Positions 1-8,918 of a stretch of 44,070 bases of DNA are shown here, piece by piece; within the stretch, counting starts at the first letter, position 1, and each line of letters opens with the position of its first letter. The notes under the pieces were generated by a model, which was not told the DNA's origin, made no database searches, and worked only from the letters and a program-made list of their open reading frames with translations. The translations under genes were made by a program, and so were the position numbers. The stretch spans positions 1 through 44,070 of IMG/VR virus record IMGVR_UViG_3300042569_003330; one strand, written 5' to 3'. Source of the DNA: a virus.

Positions 1-3000
1 TACTAGATCCACTAGGATGTACTTAACAGGTCTTGTAGGACGAATATATACTGCAATATTCAATACTCCTTGATCAATACTAGCACTTGTGTTATTTCTT
101 TCGTCACACACTAATAGATAGTCGTATAATCCACCATTATCTTTCATATAATCCAAGATTGGTTTAAGAGTATTGTTTACTCGCGTTCTTGTTGTAATAT
201 TATTCGGTTGACCGATAAATTGAACAAGATTCCCTTGAATACTTTTCGCTAACCACAATGCACCTCTACGAATAGAAATCTCTTTTAATGCAGAACTTTC
301 TTTTAATAGAGTTGTGCTATTCCAGTTAAGATAACCTTCTGGGAAACGAACAATTGGGTTTAACCCGATTCTTGAAATCAAGTCACGTTCACGTTGATTT
401 GGATTAATAGCAAGATCAACTACATTTGCTAATTGACCATTACTAACTCCAAGTGGACTTGTCCAAGGATATTGATTTGCATCATTACGGGCTAATAGTG
501 CAGCTTGGAATGAGCTTGGACCATACCAAGTATAACTATCTGTATTAGAATCATAACCTTTAACCCAGTTAGCATAACTGACACTATATGAAGAATTAAT
601 TCCTTGATACAAGTTGCGTAGATAGCTGTAAATATTTCTTCCAAAAGTAGAATATTTCTCAGATGGCTGATTAGTATTTGGATCAAGATACAATTGTTTT
701 TGACGTTGTACAACTTTATAATCTTTACCATTAACAAAGATTTGACGAAGCGGATCTTGAATATGTAAGTGCGGAACACCTCCTGCTGCTTTTCGGGTAA
801 ATCTTGCAAAAGAATCGAAAATATTATAGATTACTTCCCAACCATCCTGAATAGCAGAATTTATTGTTGTTCCATCATACGGACTTAAAGAATCCGTATT
901 TACATAATACGTATCATCAAAATTATAGCAAACAGTTGGATCAGTGATACAATGATCTGCTGCAACTGCATAACGTGTAGCCCATATTGTAGACAATCCA
1001 TTATCAATTGTAATATCAATTGGATATTCAATAGGATTTTCTACTCCACGCAATGCACGCTCTAGTTTTGCAGGAAGATTTCCTAAATCTTTTTTAACAC
1101 AATTATCATAAACAACATCGCGGCAATAGCTATTATATGCACCAGTTCCGTATAATTTATCATTATATCCTTTTAGTGCAAGACTTGCGCTAAAGTTTCC
1201 AAACATTCCGCTAGTTTTTTCACGATACATACGAACCGTTTTTTGCGGCAATCCAGTTGTTTGATCAACCCAGCAATTATTTTGGGAAAGATATGGATTA
1301 ACATAAACTTCCAAATAATTACTTCCGTCATTAACTGTTTTTTCTAGATAGAAACTACGATCAGGACCACCAAAATCATCGTGAACCTTACGATCATTGT
1401 TTAGCGAACCAACAAATTGTTCAAGTCGTACTTGATCTAATTTAGAAATGTTATCTGAAACGCGAGTTGGGCGAACTTTAAACAATGAAAGAATTAAAGA
1501 ATCATTATATGTTTTTTTACCAAATTCCACACCAACGTTTTGATGAACAATTTCAGTAATAGAACCCGGAGTTCCATTAAATGTTGCAGAAACATTAAAT
1601 CCTAATCTTTCACTTGGCACTTGAACCCAATTTCCGGAAACTCCAATACAAGAATTATTGTTATAATATCCTGCAACCGCAGTAAGATCATCAAAATCAG
1701 TTGCTGGATTAACATTCAAATTATCATTTAATGCAAGATAATATCCAGAAAAATCTTCTAGTTGTGCCGCTTTAATTTTGTTTACAACCACAATAGCTCC
1801 ACGAACATCGTTATTTGCAACATCAAGTTCTGCAACACCGTTTTCATAAACTCCGCATTTCCAATTAAATTGTTGATTTTGAAGAAGTTGATATTCTCCG
1901 ATTGTCATTGTTTTACTAATTGGTTCTCCGATAGCATAGAAATTCGCATCATTTAATGTTGCATCTCCTAGTAAAGGATAGAAATCATATTTTTGTTCTT
2001 CTGGAATTTCTAAACCTAAACTTGTAATTGCACTGCATGTTAATCCTGCTTCCAACGGAACTGCACAGAATGAGATTAATGCATCTAATGTAGTTGCATT
2101 TACTGCGGATGTTGGAATTGTTGCGGAAAGACCTGCGGTTAATTGGCTAAAAGTTGTTAAATTAGTTTTATAACTTTTTGCAACACTTGAATCAGCCGTA
2201 TAGAACTTCAATACTGCACTTCCTGTTTGAGAGTATGTACCAAAAACGTCACCTGCTAACACTGGAACACCTGATAACACACTTCCACTTAAAATACCAT
2301 TTGTAACAGTTGTTTTAGGGAATTGTGCGCCAGTTAGAGCTACATTCAATAATGTTGATCCTGTTTCTTCGTCAAAAGTTCCACGAATTGAAGACAATTG
2401 ATAAGAGCTAACTATTCTGAAAACTGTGTCAGTTCCAACAACAGTTGGACGAATATGATAAAGAGTTAAATTTTCTTGAACTGTATCGCCATCCATTACA
2501 AATTTAAAATTAGTAACTACTGAATTATATTCAAATGGATAATTATGGATATATAGTTTCCCCGGATCTTCGTCCTGAGAAGCCAGTGAGCAATTCAAGT
2601 TAACTGATCCATAACAAATGCTTTGAGGAACAAAACTATCCACTAACCATGGATAATCGCTTTGAATTGTCGAAAATGGCATATCTTTAAAGAAATCACA
2701 AACATTTTTCTCTACCGCAGAAAGACCTACAATAGGAAAAATCAATGCATTGTAATATTCTGAAAATCCATAACCTGCTCCGCTACCATAAGGCATTCTA
2801 GTAAATGTAATTGATGCATTACTAGTTGTTAATAATTGTTTCACTGCATTATGTGAATATTTTTCTGCGGGTGTTGATGGTAATCCGAAAATTTCTTCAA
2901 ATTCAGTAAGAGAAGAAACTGAAATCGGTTCATCAGTTGGTCCCTGTGGCGTAAATCCTGGAATGAAAACATTTGTTCCTACTGCATTAGTTGTAGTAGT

Positions 3001-3063
3001 AGACAAATCCCTTTCATTTATAACAACGCCGGGGCTTTCTAAGAGTGTATTTAACCTAGTCAT
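1..3063 (-). CDS. 18: Tail sheath protein (gp18-like), 3' end cut by the window edge
   Basis: This frame stays open for 1021 codons from the ATG at 3063 to base 1 with no stop, so the C-terminus is missing. The start MTRLNTLLESPGVVINERD is the typical sheath N-terminus (a short polar stretch, then SPGV and a charged strand). The last visible part, with YLLVCDERNN and IAVYIRPVRPVKYILVDLV, matches the conserved C-terminal sheath domain that ends T4 gp18, so little is probably missing. The protein forms the contractile cylinder around the tail tube. It is much longer than T4 gp18 (659 residues), and the excess lies in the middle, as expected for inserted outer domains. It follows the tube and terminase genes on the same strand, keeping the T4 neighbourhood of 17, 18 and 19. 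A T4-type late promoter lies six bases upstream of the ATG. Confidence 0.9.
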   Translation of the reverse strand, partial: MTRLNTLLESPGVVINERDLSTTTTNAVGTNVFIPGFTPQGPTDEPISVSSLTEFEEIFGLPSTPAEKYSHNAVKQLLTTSNASITFTRMPYGSGAGYGFSEYYNALIFPIVGLSAVEKNVCDFFKDMPFSTIQSDYPWLVDSFVPQSICYGSVNLNCSLASQDEDPGKLYIHNYPFEYNSVVTNFKFVMDGDTVQENLTLYHIRPTVVGTDTVFRIVSSYQLSSIRGTFDEETGSTLLNVALTGAQFPKTTVTNGILSGSVLSGVPVLAGDVFGTYSQTGSAVLKFYTADSSVAKSYKTNLTTFSQLTAGLSATIPTSAVNATTLDALISFCAVPLEAGLTCSAITSLGLEIPEEQKYDFYPLLGDATLNDANFYAIGEPISKTMTIGEYQLLQNQQFNWKCGVYENGVAELDVANNDVRGAIVVVNKIKAAQLEDFSGYYLALNDNLNVNPATDFDDLTAVAGYYNNNSCIGVSGNWVQVPSERLGFNVSATFNGTPGSITEIVHQNVGVEFGKKTYNDSLILSLFKVRPTRVSDNISKLDQVRLEQFVGSLNNDRKVHDDFGGPDRSFYLEKTVNDGSNYLEVYVNPYLSQNNCWVDQTTGLPQKTVRMYREKTSGMFGNFSASLALKGYNDKLYGTGAYNSYCRDVVYDNCVKKDLGNLPAKLERALRGVENPIEYPIDITIDNGLSTIWATRYAVAADHCITDPTVCYNFDDTYYVNTDSLSPYDGTTINSAIQDGWEVIYNIFDSFARFTRKAAGGVPHLHIQDPLRQIFVNGKDYKVVQRQKQLYLDPNTNQPSEKYSTFGRNIYSYLRNLYQGINSSYSVSYANWVKGYDSNTDSYTWYGPSSFQAALLARNDANQYPWTSPLGVSNGQLANVVDLAINPNQRERDLISRIGLNPIVRFPEGYLNWNSTTLLKESSALKEISIRRGALWLAKSIQGNLVQFIGQPNNITTRTRVNNTLKPILDYMKDNGGLYDYLLVCDERNNTSASIDQGVLNIAVYIRPTRPVKYILVDLV

Positions 3064-3069
3064 ATATAG

Positions 3070-3077
3070 TATTTATA
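3070..3077 (-). promoter_or_regulatory. T4-type late promoter of the sheath gene
   Basis: The minus strand reads TATAAATA here, an exact match to the T4 late promoter -10 box, followed by CTATAT and the sheath ATG. With only six bases between box and start codon, the predicted transcript would begin at or very near the ATG. There is no Shine-Dalgarno sequence. Confidence 0.75.
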
Positions 3078-3132
3078 TTTTTCATTGAAAACTTGAAAAA
3101 TAATACTCAATATATAAATAGTAGCTTTTATC

Positions 3133-3771
3133 TTATAATAGATTCATTTTCAATTGACTAAATTCGAATGAGAAATTAGTTTCCAATTCTTTTGTTTCTC
3201 GGTAAGATGCTTCGATTGATCCAATAGAAATTGGAAATGCATATGAATAATCCCAACGGGCAGTAGGATTATCATATTCATCTAATGAATAGATACTAAA
3301 TGTCGAAGAATAATCTTTTAAATGGCCCCTAGATGCACTATTCATATTTTTTGCATCAAACTCTGAATAGCTTTCGTCATTTTGAATGTCCAACCATTTA
3401 TACAAAATAAAATAATTATCAAAACGGTTATCTACAGTAAAACGAACATTTACTGGTTGATATGCAGGTCGAGATAATCCAGAAAATTTTAATGTTTGAC
3501 CTTGAAACTGTTTTTCCGTAACATTTACTTTTATTTCAGGAACCACAAATCCCCAAATACTCATTTGCAATCTTTCTAAATTTCCCCCATTACAAATTCT
3601 GTTTTCTTTTTTTAATAATGGTTTTAGTATATCAGGAATGTCCATTATTAAACGAAATTTATCTTGTCTAGTGACATTTAATTGACTTTGTTGAGTTGTA
3701 AAATATCTTTCAGGTTCAGTTGTTGGAACTGGACATGTTAGATTTGGAATGATCGGAGGATTATTAGCCAT
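3133..3771 (-). CDS. 19: Tail tube protein (gp19-like)
   Basis: The product is about 212 residues. It lies between the terminase and sheath genes, where T4-like phages carry the tail tube gene. The second half shows the tube-protein pattern: a strand-rich core, then YAFPISIGSIEASYRET, then an alternating strand close to the C-terminus. T4 gp19 likewise ends with a conserved FPT.VG.I.L.W motif and a final strand. The tube forms the inner channel on which the sheath polymerises. I start it at the ATG at 3771 (MANNPPII), because TAAATA ends six bases before it; an in-frame TTG two codons upstream is less likely. It is longer than T4 gp19 (163 residues), with an extra N-terminal segment of about 30 residues. 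A baseplate tube-like protein is the main alternative. Confidence 0.65.
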   Translation of the reverse strand: MANNPPIIPNLTCPVPTTEPERYFTTQQSQLNVTRQDKFRLIMDIPDILKPLLKKENRICNGGNLERLQMSIWGFVVPEIKVNVTEKQFQGQTLKFSGLSRPAYQPVNVRFTVDNRFDNYFILYKWLDIQNDESYSEFDAKNMNSASRGHLKDYSSTFSIYSLDEYDNPTARWDYSYAFPISIGSIEASYRETKELETNFSFEFSQLKMNLL

Positions 3772-3783
3772 TTTCAATATTTA

Positions 3784-6700
3784 TCAAATAAATTCCCATG
3801 AGGAATTTTCTAACATATCCTGATATTTTTCAGGAATGCTAACTTTTTCTGAGTGATAATAATTGAAAAATGCATTATATTCTTTTCCTCCTCCAATATC
3901 TCGTATAGGTTTATTTTCAGCTAATAAGTTTGTTATACCTGAATTAGACAAGTTTTGATTTGGATCAAGTACCACAAGGGGTTTTCCAGCTTCATCATAT
4001 TCAATAACATCTAGATATTTCTCTGCAATATCTTTTTCTAATAAAACTAATGCCCATACAAGTGCCATTACTCGGTCATCATTAAAACCTTTTTTTGCTC
4101 CCCATGTTCTATTAACTTTTCTTATAAATGTTTCAAATTCACGAACTGTATTAATATCCCTTAACACTACACTTTGTTTATTTTCTACAAAATATTTCAT
4201 GTTTTGAATTCCGGTATATTTTGAATTTTGGTGACAGAAAATACCCGGACTTTGGTATACATTTCTTTTATCATTTTTCATAGAATAATGAACAATATTA
4301 TCATAATTATGCACATTCATTAATGCATCAATAACTTGTCCTCCTTCTTTATTTCTTTCAATACATAAAAATGGTCTTCCCCATGAGCGTGCAATTTGAT
4401 TCAATTTTTCAGCAAAAATCCAAGGTTGCATTTTATTACATGCAAAAACCCCGCATTGCTCAATATTATTCAAATCAGTTAAATCTAATATAATAGCAAT
4501 TGTAAAATCTTGACCAACTCCTTCTGCAACATCAACTCCGATACTAATAATTCTATTAGGTTCCGGTTGTTTCCAAATTAAATAAATTCCATCATCAAAA
4601 CTAAATTCAGCAGGATAACATTCGCCTTTCATTCGATCAATAACCATTTGATTTAATGCAGCCGTTCCATCTTCTAAGAATTCAATTTCATATTCTTGCC
4701 GCCATGTGTCCATATCATAGTTGATAGATGATAATTCTTCTTTTTTCCAATTTTCATCTCTTCCGGGAACTTCTGAATAATGTATTTTTACTGGACTCCA
4801 TCCGGATTTTTTATTAGTCGCTGCTGCTTTTTCTGCATCTCTGAAAATTTCATAAAATTTTCCGGTGGCACCCTTTGGAGTTTGGTGTCCTAAAATTCCA
4901 TTATATATTACTGAATGGTTCCAATCATACGGATCAGTTTCATCTAAATTTGGCAACGAAAAATCATATACGTTTTCCTTTCCAATTATATTATTAGATT
5001 TTACTTTTTCCCAACGAATATTATCATCTACAATTTCATTTAATAAATTATTAGTAAATCCATAAGTTTTTTTAAATTGTAATAATCTGTGTCTGGAAAT
5101 AGGAGCATTCTCATAAAAACTATTGACCAATGCTTTAGATAAATTCTTCTTTTTTACCTTTCTGAAATCATCTCTTAGCATAGACGATACAAAAGGAACA
5201 TTATCCATATTATTAATTATAGGTTTTCTATTTTTATAATGTTTTTCTAATATTTGTTGTTTTCTGGAGAAATTAAAACCTATTCTATTGTAATAATTTT
5301 GTGCATTAGCTCCGTTCATAACTATTCGGAAAAATTTTGATGATACTTTTACCCTTTCTGTAGGAGGGGTAATTCCTTCCGAATACTCGCACATTATTCC
5401 AAAATTCAATAATAGAATTTTGATTTGCTCTATTAACTTTTTAGAAGATAATGATATATTAACTCTGCCATCACGCACTGCCGATCCGTCTCCATCGAAA
5501 ATACCACGAAGGAGTTGAATTATATTTCCTCTCGACATTTTTAATAATCTTTTCGGTATTACTTTTTCAGGAGCTTTTTTAGATAAATCAAACCCTATAT
5601 ACTCCAAAAATTCAATAAAATTCTTAGAAGAAATGTTATAATGTAAGTCGTCATTTTTTGTTTTAGTGTAAGTTAGCTTTGCATTTGTGATAGCATCATG
5701 TAAATTATCACCACAAGTTAATGTGACAGAACCTCCTATAAATTTTCCATCTACAAATTTTTTATAACAAGAACCTTCTGCAATATATAAACCAATTAAG
5801 TAGGCTAATTCTGGAGTGATTTCTTTTGGACAAAATATATTTTTCAACTTATTAGATACTGACGGAATAAAGTCGATTTTATCATTTTTCCCCCATATCT
5901 CATTTCCATGCTGAATTGCTATATAATCTCCCGCAGATAATTCAGATAATTTATGCCAACCATATTCTCCATTTTTACAAGAAAACAGTTTATGTTCTGG
6001 TGATCCTTTTAGTTGTGAAGATTGTGATACTATTTGATATATCTCACTTTCTCCACTATTGAACATAATATTCCCTGTTCTAGTTTTGTTCTTTCCTAAC
6101 ACTTTATAAGGAGGTATATAATATCCTTTCTCTTTCTCTTCATTGATGAATTCATCTAATTGAAAAATCCCTTCTTCTGTAACAACATGAGTATCTTTAG
6201 TAACACATGAAATTAATACAATTTTCGCAGATTTTGAAGAAGAAATTGTAGGCATTACTGATTTGAAAAACGGTTCTGCAATTTGGGAGGCAATGTGTGC
6301 AAATTCGTCAACAAAAAGCATATTAACTGATTTTCCCCGAATACCACTTTCGGAAGTAGTAGAAACAAATATTTTAGACCCATTAACCAATTTCAAAACT
6401 TCTTTAGTAAATTCACTAACTCCAGTTTTTAACCAATTTGGCAATTCTTCGTATGCTAATTTAATACGTTCAAGAATTTCCTTTGCTTGATCTTCTTTAT
6501 TAGCAAGAATAGCAACTTGGAAATCTTTTCGAAAAATAACATACCATAAACATACAATAGTCATTAAGGTAGAATTATGGGTCGGTATTCTCTTTTTTCC
6601 AGCTAAAAACATATGTTCTGGATTATCAACACTAATGCATCGAACAGGAACTTTTTCTACTTTTTTAACACTATCAATTGTAACGTATTTGATTATAGTA

Positions 6701-7281
6701 TTTTTATCTTTTAAAGGAATAATATGATTTTTGTTTCCTTTTTTATCATAAAGAGAATTATATATTTCTATCGTCGTTTTTACAGATCCTTTTTCTTCAG
6801 CAGGTGTTTTAGTAAACCATTCATGTTCTTCTCCAGCAACTAATTTTTCTCCATTACTAAATGTTAATTCATAGCAATTTATCTCATCACTAATTGGATG
6901 CGCTTTAACAACTCTGGTAGGATTTCCACTCCAATCTAATACAAAATCACCATCCTGTAATTCTCCCATAGTTTTATATCCATCTGGAGTAGGAATAATA
7001 GTATCAATGGCTAGTGGCTTTCCAATTTGTCGGCTTGCACAAATAATTGTTCTTTTATTTTCAATAATGCTTCGGATTGCTTTCTTTTGTGCATCAAATA
7101 ACTTAATTTTCTGTCTTCCTTTATCTAAATGTACAATGACAAAAAAATGCTCTGCAAAGTAGATTACATCATCCATACATTTTTGCATTTCAATTGCTTG
7201 TTCAGGTGTGTAATCTATTGTAATATTAATTGGCAAACTTTCATTATTATTTAAAAATTTATCTACTTTCTTAATAGCCAT
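3784..7281 (-). CDS. 17: Terminase large subunit (gp17-like) precursor with two inteins
   Basis: This is the DNA-packaging motor, an ATPase fused to a headful nuclease. The 1165-residue precursor loses inteins at residues 89-236 and 359-800, leaving about 575 residues (T4 gp17 has 610). After splicing the Walker A motif reads SRQIGKST (residues 83-88 joined to 237-238). Walker B is MLFVDE (D325, E326). The motif after it reads IVLIS joined to TPKG, like T4 TTTPNG. The C-terminal RNase H-like nuclease has D917 in GVDVAEG, E975 in CIERN and D1068/D1069 in FNDDR. The ATG at 7281 is preceded by TAAATA with a six-base gap. The gene is divergent from the head protein at 7332 and lies upstream of tube and sheath. 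Packaging activity should need both splicing events. Confidence 0.95.
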   Translation of the reverse strand: MAIKKVDKFLNNNESLPINITIDYTPEQAIEMQKCMDDVIYFAEHFFVIVHLDKGRQKIKLFDAQKKAIRSIIENKRTIICASRQIGKPLAIDTIIPTPDGYKTMGELQDGDFVLDWSGNPTRVVKAHPISDEINCYELTFSNGEKLVAGEEHEWFTKTPAEEKGSVKTTIEIYNSLYDKKGNKNHIIPLKDKNTIIKYVTIDSVKKVEKVPVRCISVDNPEHMFLAGKKRIPTHNSTLMTIVCLWYVIFRKDFQVAILANKEDQAKEILERIKLAYEELPNWLKTGVSEFTKEVLKLVNGSKIFVSTTSESGIRGKSVNMLFVDEFAHIASQIAEPFFKSVMPTISSSKSAKIVLISCVTKDTHVVTEEGIFQLDEFINEEKEKGYYIPPYKVLGKNKTRTGNIMFNSGESEIYQIVSQSSQLKGSPEHKLFSCKNGEYGWHKLSELSAGDYIAIQHGNEIWGKNDKIDFIPSVSNKLKNIFCPKEITPELAYLIGLYIAEGSCYKKFVDGKFIGGSVTLTCGDNLHDAITNAKLTYTKTKNDDLHYNISSKNFIEFLEYIGFDLSKKAPEKVIPKRLLKMSRGNIIQLLRGIFDGDGSAVRDGRVNISLSSKKLIEQIKILLLNFGIMCEYSEGITPPTERVKVSSKFFRIVMNGANAQNYYNRIGFNFSRKQQILEKHYKNRKPIINNMDNVPFVSSMLRDDFRKVKKKNLSKALVNSFYENAPISRHRLLQFKKTYGFTNNLLNEIVDDNIRWEKVKSNNIIGKENVYDFSLPNLDETDPYDWNHSVIYNGILGHQTPKGATGKFYEIFRDAEKAAATNKKSGWSPVKIHYSEVPGRDENWKKEELSSINYDMDTWRQEYEIEFLEDGTAALNQMVIDRMKGECYPAEFSFDDGIYLIWKQPEPNRIISIGVDVAEGVGQDFTIAIILDLTDLNNIEQCGVFACNKMQPWIFAEKLNQIARSWGRPFLCIERNKEGGQVIDALMNVHNYDNIVHYSMKNDKRNVYQSPGIFCHQNSKYTGIQNMKYFVENKQSVVLRDINTVREFETFIRKVNRTWGAKKGFNDDRVMALVWALVLLEKDIAEKYLDVIEYDEAGKPLVVLDPNQNLSNSGITNLLAENKPIRDIGGGKEYNAFFNYYHSEKVSIPEKYQDMLENSSWEFI
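4882..6207 (-). other. Intein 2 of the terminase: LAGLIDADG type, C-terminal Gln
   Basis: Residues 359-800 of the precursor (442 residues) interrupt the terminase between IVLIS and TPKG. The first residue is Cys359, a standard nucleophile. Block B is GSPEHKLFS (residues 426-434). The two endonuclease helices are LAYLIGLYIAEGS (492-504, acidic residue E502) and LLRGIFDGDGS (590-600, acidic D596 and D598), so the homing endonuclease looks intact. The end reads VIYNGILGHQ with Thr as the first C-extein residue. Most inteins end in Asn; a terminal Gln is known but uncommon, and usually cyclises more slowly. The large size is consistent with a mobile intein targeting this terminase motif. Confidence 0.9.
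6574..7017 (-). other. Intein 1 of the terminase: class 3 mini-intein in Walker A
   Basis: Residues 89-236 (148 residues) split the Walker A motif exactly between Lys88 and Ser237. The intein begins with Pro, not Cys or Ser, so it lacks the usual N-terminal nucleophile. It has the class 3 WCT triplet: Trp155 in EHEWFT (block B), Cys215 in VRCISVD (block F) and Thr234 in PTHN (block G). In class 3 inteins the block F Cys starts splicing. There are no LAGLIDADG motifs and the length fits a splicing domain alone, so it cannot home by itself. The C-extein nucleophile is Ser237. Confidence 0.9.
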
Positions 7282-7331
7282 ATAGTTTATTTACTTTTAG
7301 CAAAATTGTTGTGTTTAATGTAAATAAACAT
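7282..7331. promoter_or_regulatory. Divergent pair of late promoters between terminase and head protein
   Basis: Both strands carry a near-identical start signal. On the minus strand TAAATA (7288-7293) ends six bases before the terminase ATG. On the plus strand TAAATA (7321-7326) ends five bases before the ATG at 7332. In each case the longer context is GTAAATAAAC. The two promoters point away from each other within 50 bases and leave almost no 5' leader. No ribosome binding site is visible for either gene. Confidence 0.6.
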
Positions 7332-8156
7332 ATGGACAACGATTTAGTATCAATTTATGAGAATGCATACCTAAAAGGTAATGTTATTGAAGAGAAGAAA
7401 GTTTCTGCTAAAAAAGATGATGAAGCTGAAGAATCTCCGAAAAAAACCTTTAAGCGCAAAGGCAGTAAGCCTAAATTTAAAGGGAAAAAAAGTAAAAAAT
7501 CTATGAGCAAAGCAGATATTGGCGGAATCACATACGATTCATTTAATAGGTCCGAAACTATTTTCGACAAAATCCTTCGTGAGATGGACGAAATGGGTGG
7601 CGGAGTAACTGGAGTAAGTTCTGTTGGTGACGACAATAATGTGTTCGACGCCAATGATCTTTCTGATGAAACTGGAGATGAGCAATCTTTTACTCTTTCT
7701 GAATTAAAAGCTATGACACTTGGAGAATTAGTGGATCTTCTTTCTGGCGACGATATGGTGGATGACGAATATGATGATTCCTTAGATTCAGGTTATGAAG
7801 ATGACTTGAGCGAAGAAGATGACATTCCTAGCGAATCATATGGTTTCACTGGTGGAGAAGGTAATTATAAAGGAGATCAGGGAAATTATGACGGAAAGGC
7901 AAAACGTCAAGCGCCAACTAATTTCGTAAAAGCTAATGGTGATGCAGATTTTGGAAATTCCGAAACTGATTATGATCCAGAAGAAGTGGATGGAAATGAA
8001 GAAAGTAATTATAAAGGCGACCAAGGAAACTATGATGGCAAAGCAAAACGTCAAGCACCAACTAATTTGGTAAAGTCGAACGGTGATGCGGACTTCGGTA
8101 AAGTCAAACCGGGTTTCAAAACTAGTAGTGGTAAAAAAGACAAAAATTACTTCTAA
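7332..8156 (+). CDS. Acidic internal head or prohead-core protein with a duplicated segment
   Basis: The product is 274 residues. The start is set at the ATG at 7332 because TAAATA ends five bases before it; the frame extends back to a GTG at 7311. The N-terminus MDNDLVSIYE resembles a capsid-targeting peptide ending in a prohead protease site (IYE). Next come a very basic stretch (residues about 25-55, Lys-rich), then a long acidic region (about 90-180). A motif starting NYKGDQGNYDGKAKRQAPTN occurs twice (about residues 179-211 and 227-259). Charge segregation and low complexity fit a scaffold or core protein packaged in the head, but no known family is recognised. It is transcribed divergently from the terminase and ends just before a strong terminator. 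Confidence 0.6.
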   Translation: MDNDLVSIYENAYLKGNVIEEKKVSAKKDDEAEESPKKTFKRKGSKPKFKGKKSKKSMSKADIGGITYDSFNRSETIFDKILREMDEMGGGVTGVSSVGDDNNVFDANDLSDETGDEQSFTLSELKAMTLGELVDLLSGDDMVDDEYDDSLDSGYEDDLSEEDDIPSESYGFTGGEGNYKGDQGNYDGKAKRQAPTNFVKANGDADFGNSETDYDPEEVDGNEESNYKGDQGNYDGKAKRQAPTNLVKSNGDADFGKVKPGFKTSSGKKDKNYF

Positions 8157-8176
8157 TAAAATAAGAAATCAATTTT

Positions 8177-8218
8177 AAAAAACAAAAGGTCCATGAATTC
8201 ATGGACCTTTTGTTTTTT
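8177..8218. terminator. Bidirectional hairpin terminator
   Basis: A perfect 34-base inverted repeat (8181-8214, centred on GAATTC) is flanked by A-runs on the left and a T-run on the right. It sits 20 bases after the stop of the acidic head protein and 17 bases before the start of the fibre-like gene, so it should insulate the two plus-strand units. Confidence 0.9.
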
Positions 8219-8221
8219 CTA

Positions 8222-8229
8222 TATAAATA
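8222..8229 (+). promoter_or_regulatory. T4-type late promoter of the fibre-like gene
   Basis: An exact TATAAATA lies directly after the terminator and ends five bases before the ATG at 8235. It supports the choice of that ATG over the in-frame ATG at 8193, which lies inside the terminator hairpin. Confidence 0.7.
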
Positions 8230-8234
8230 ACTTT

Positions 8235-8918
8235 ATGCTTTATTATATTCCTGATCTTGTTGTAAAAACAACGTGTATTGGCAATGCCTTATCCACCATG
8301 AACATTAGTTTCTCTTCATTAGATACTAATCTTTATAATTTATCAACATACACTGTTAATAGCGTTAATTATTTAAGCGCAACAATGATTTCAGTTAGTG
8401 CAACACTTAATTCAAGAATAAACTTTTTAAGTGCAACAATGATTTCTGTAAGTTCTACACTAACAAATAATATAAACTTTGTTAGTGCATATTCAACAAA
8501 TGTGAACAATAAAGTAGATGTTGTGAGTTCTAGTTTAAATGATATAAATGATTATGTCACCAATTATATATTTTCAAGTTATGATGATCCTTTAGCCCTA
8601 ACGACTACCGCAGATGGTGCCACTATAACTATTAATTTTTCTACAATAACCAATGGAACTGAAAGACATAATGCTAATATAGTATTAGGACATAATATAA
8701 TTTTGGGTAATTTTAATGGTGCAACACCCGGACAAAGCGGTAGTATTGTAGTTTTTGTAGCATCTGCTGGAAAAAGCATCTCTGGATATGGAAATCAATG
8801 GGTATTTAACGGAACATCTGCGATATCAACTACACTTTCTGCTAGAAACTTAATTCGCTATTACGTTCATTCCATTAATAATAATACAAAAATATTAGCA
8901 GAATTAAAGACTTTTTAA
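8235..8918 (+). CDS. Fibre-like virion protein with heptad-like repeats
   Basis: The product is 227 residues, starting MLYYIPDLVVKTTCIGNA. Many phage fibre and whisker proteins start with a similar stretch around TTCIGNALS..N..F..LDT. Residues about 45-110 form two or three copies of an 18-residue unit (NFLSATMISVS.TL...I), typical of a trimeric coiled coil or beta-shaft. The last 100 residues are Gly/Ser/Thr-rich and beta-like (SGYGNQWVFNGTSAIS) and end in KILAELKTF. This layout suggests a short tail or head fibre with a small globular tip. No specific family is recognised. It is alone between a terminator and convergent genes, under its own late promoter. Confidence 0.5.
   Translation: MLYYIPDLVVKTTCIGNALSTMNISFSSLDTNLYNLSTYTVNSVNYLSATMISVSATLNSRINFLSATMISVSSTLTNNINFVSAYSTNVNNKVDVVSSSLNDINDYVTNYIFSSYDDPLALTTTADGATITINFSTITNGTERHNANIVLGHNIILGNFNGATPGQSGSIVVFVASAGKSISGYGNQWVFNGTSAISTTLSARNLIRYYVHSINNNTKILAELKTF

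Noticed and set aside
492-809. A separate minus-strand gene within the sheath region.
   Set aside because: It is a different frame of the sheath gene, which stays open throughout and encodes conserved sheath sequence.
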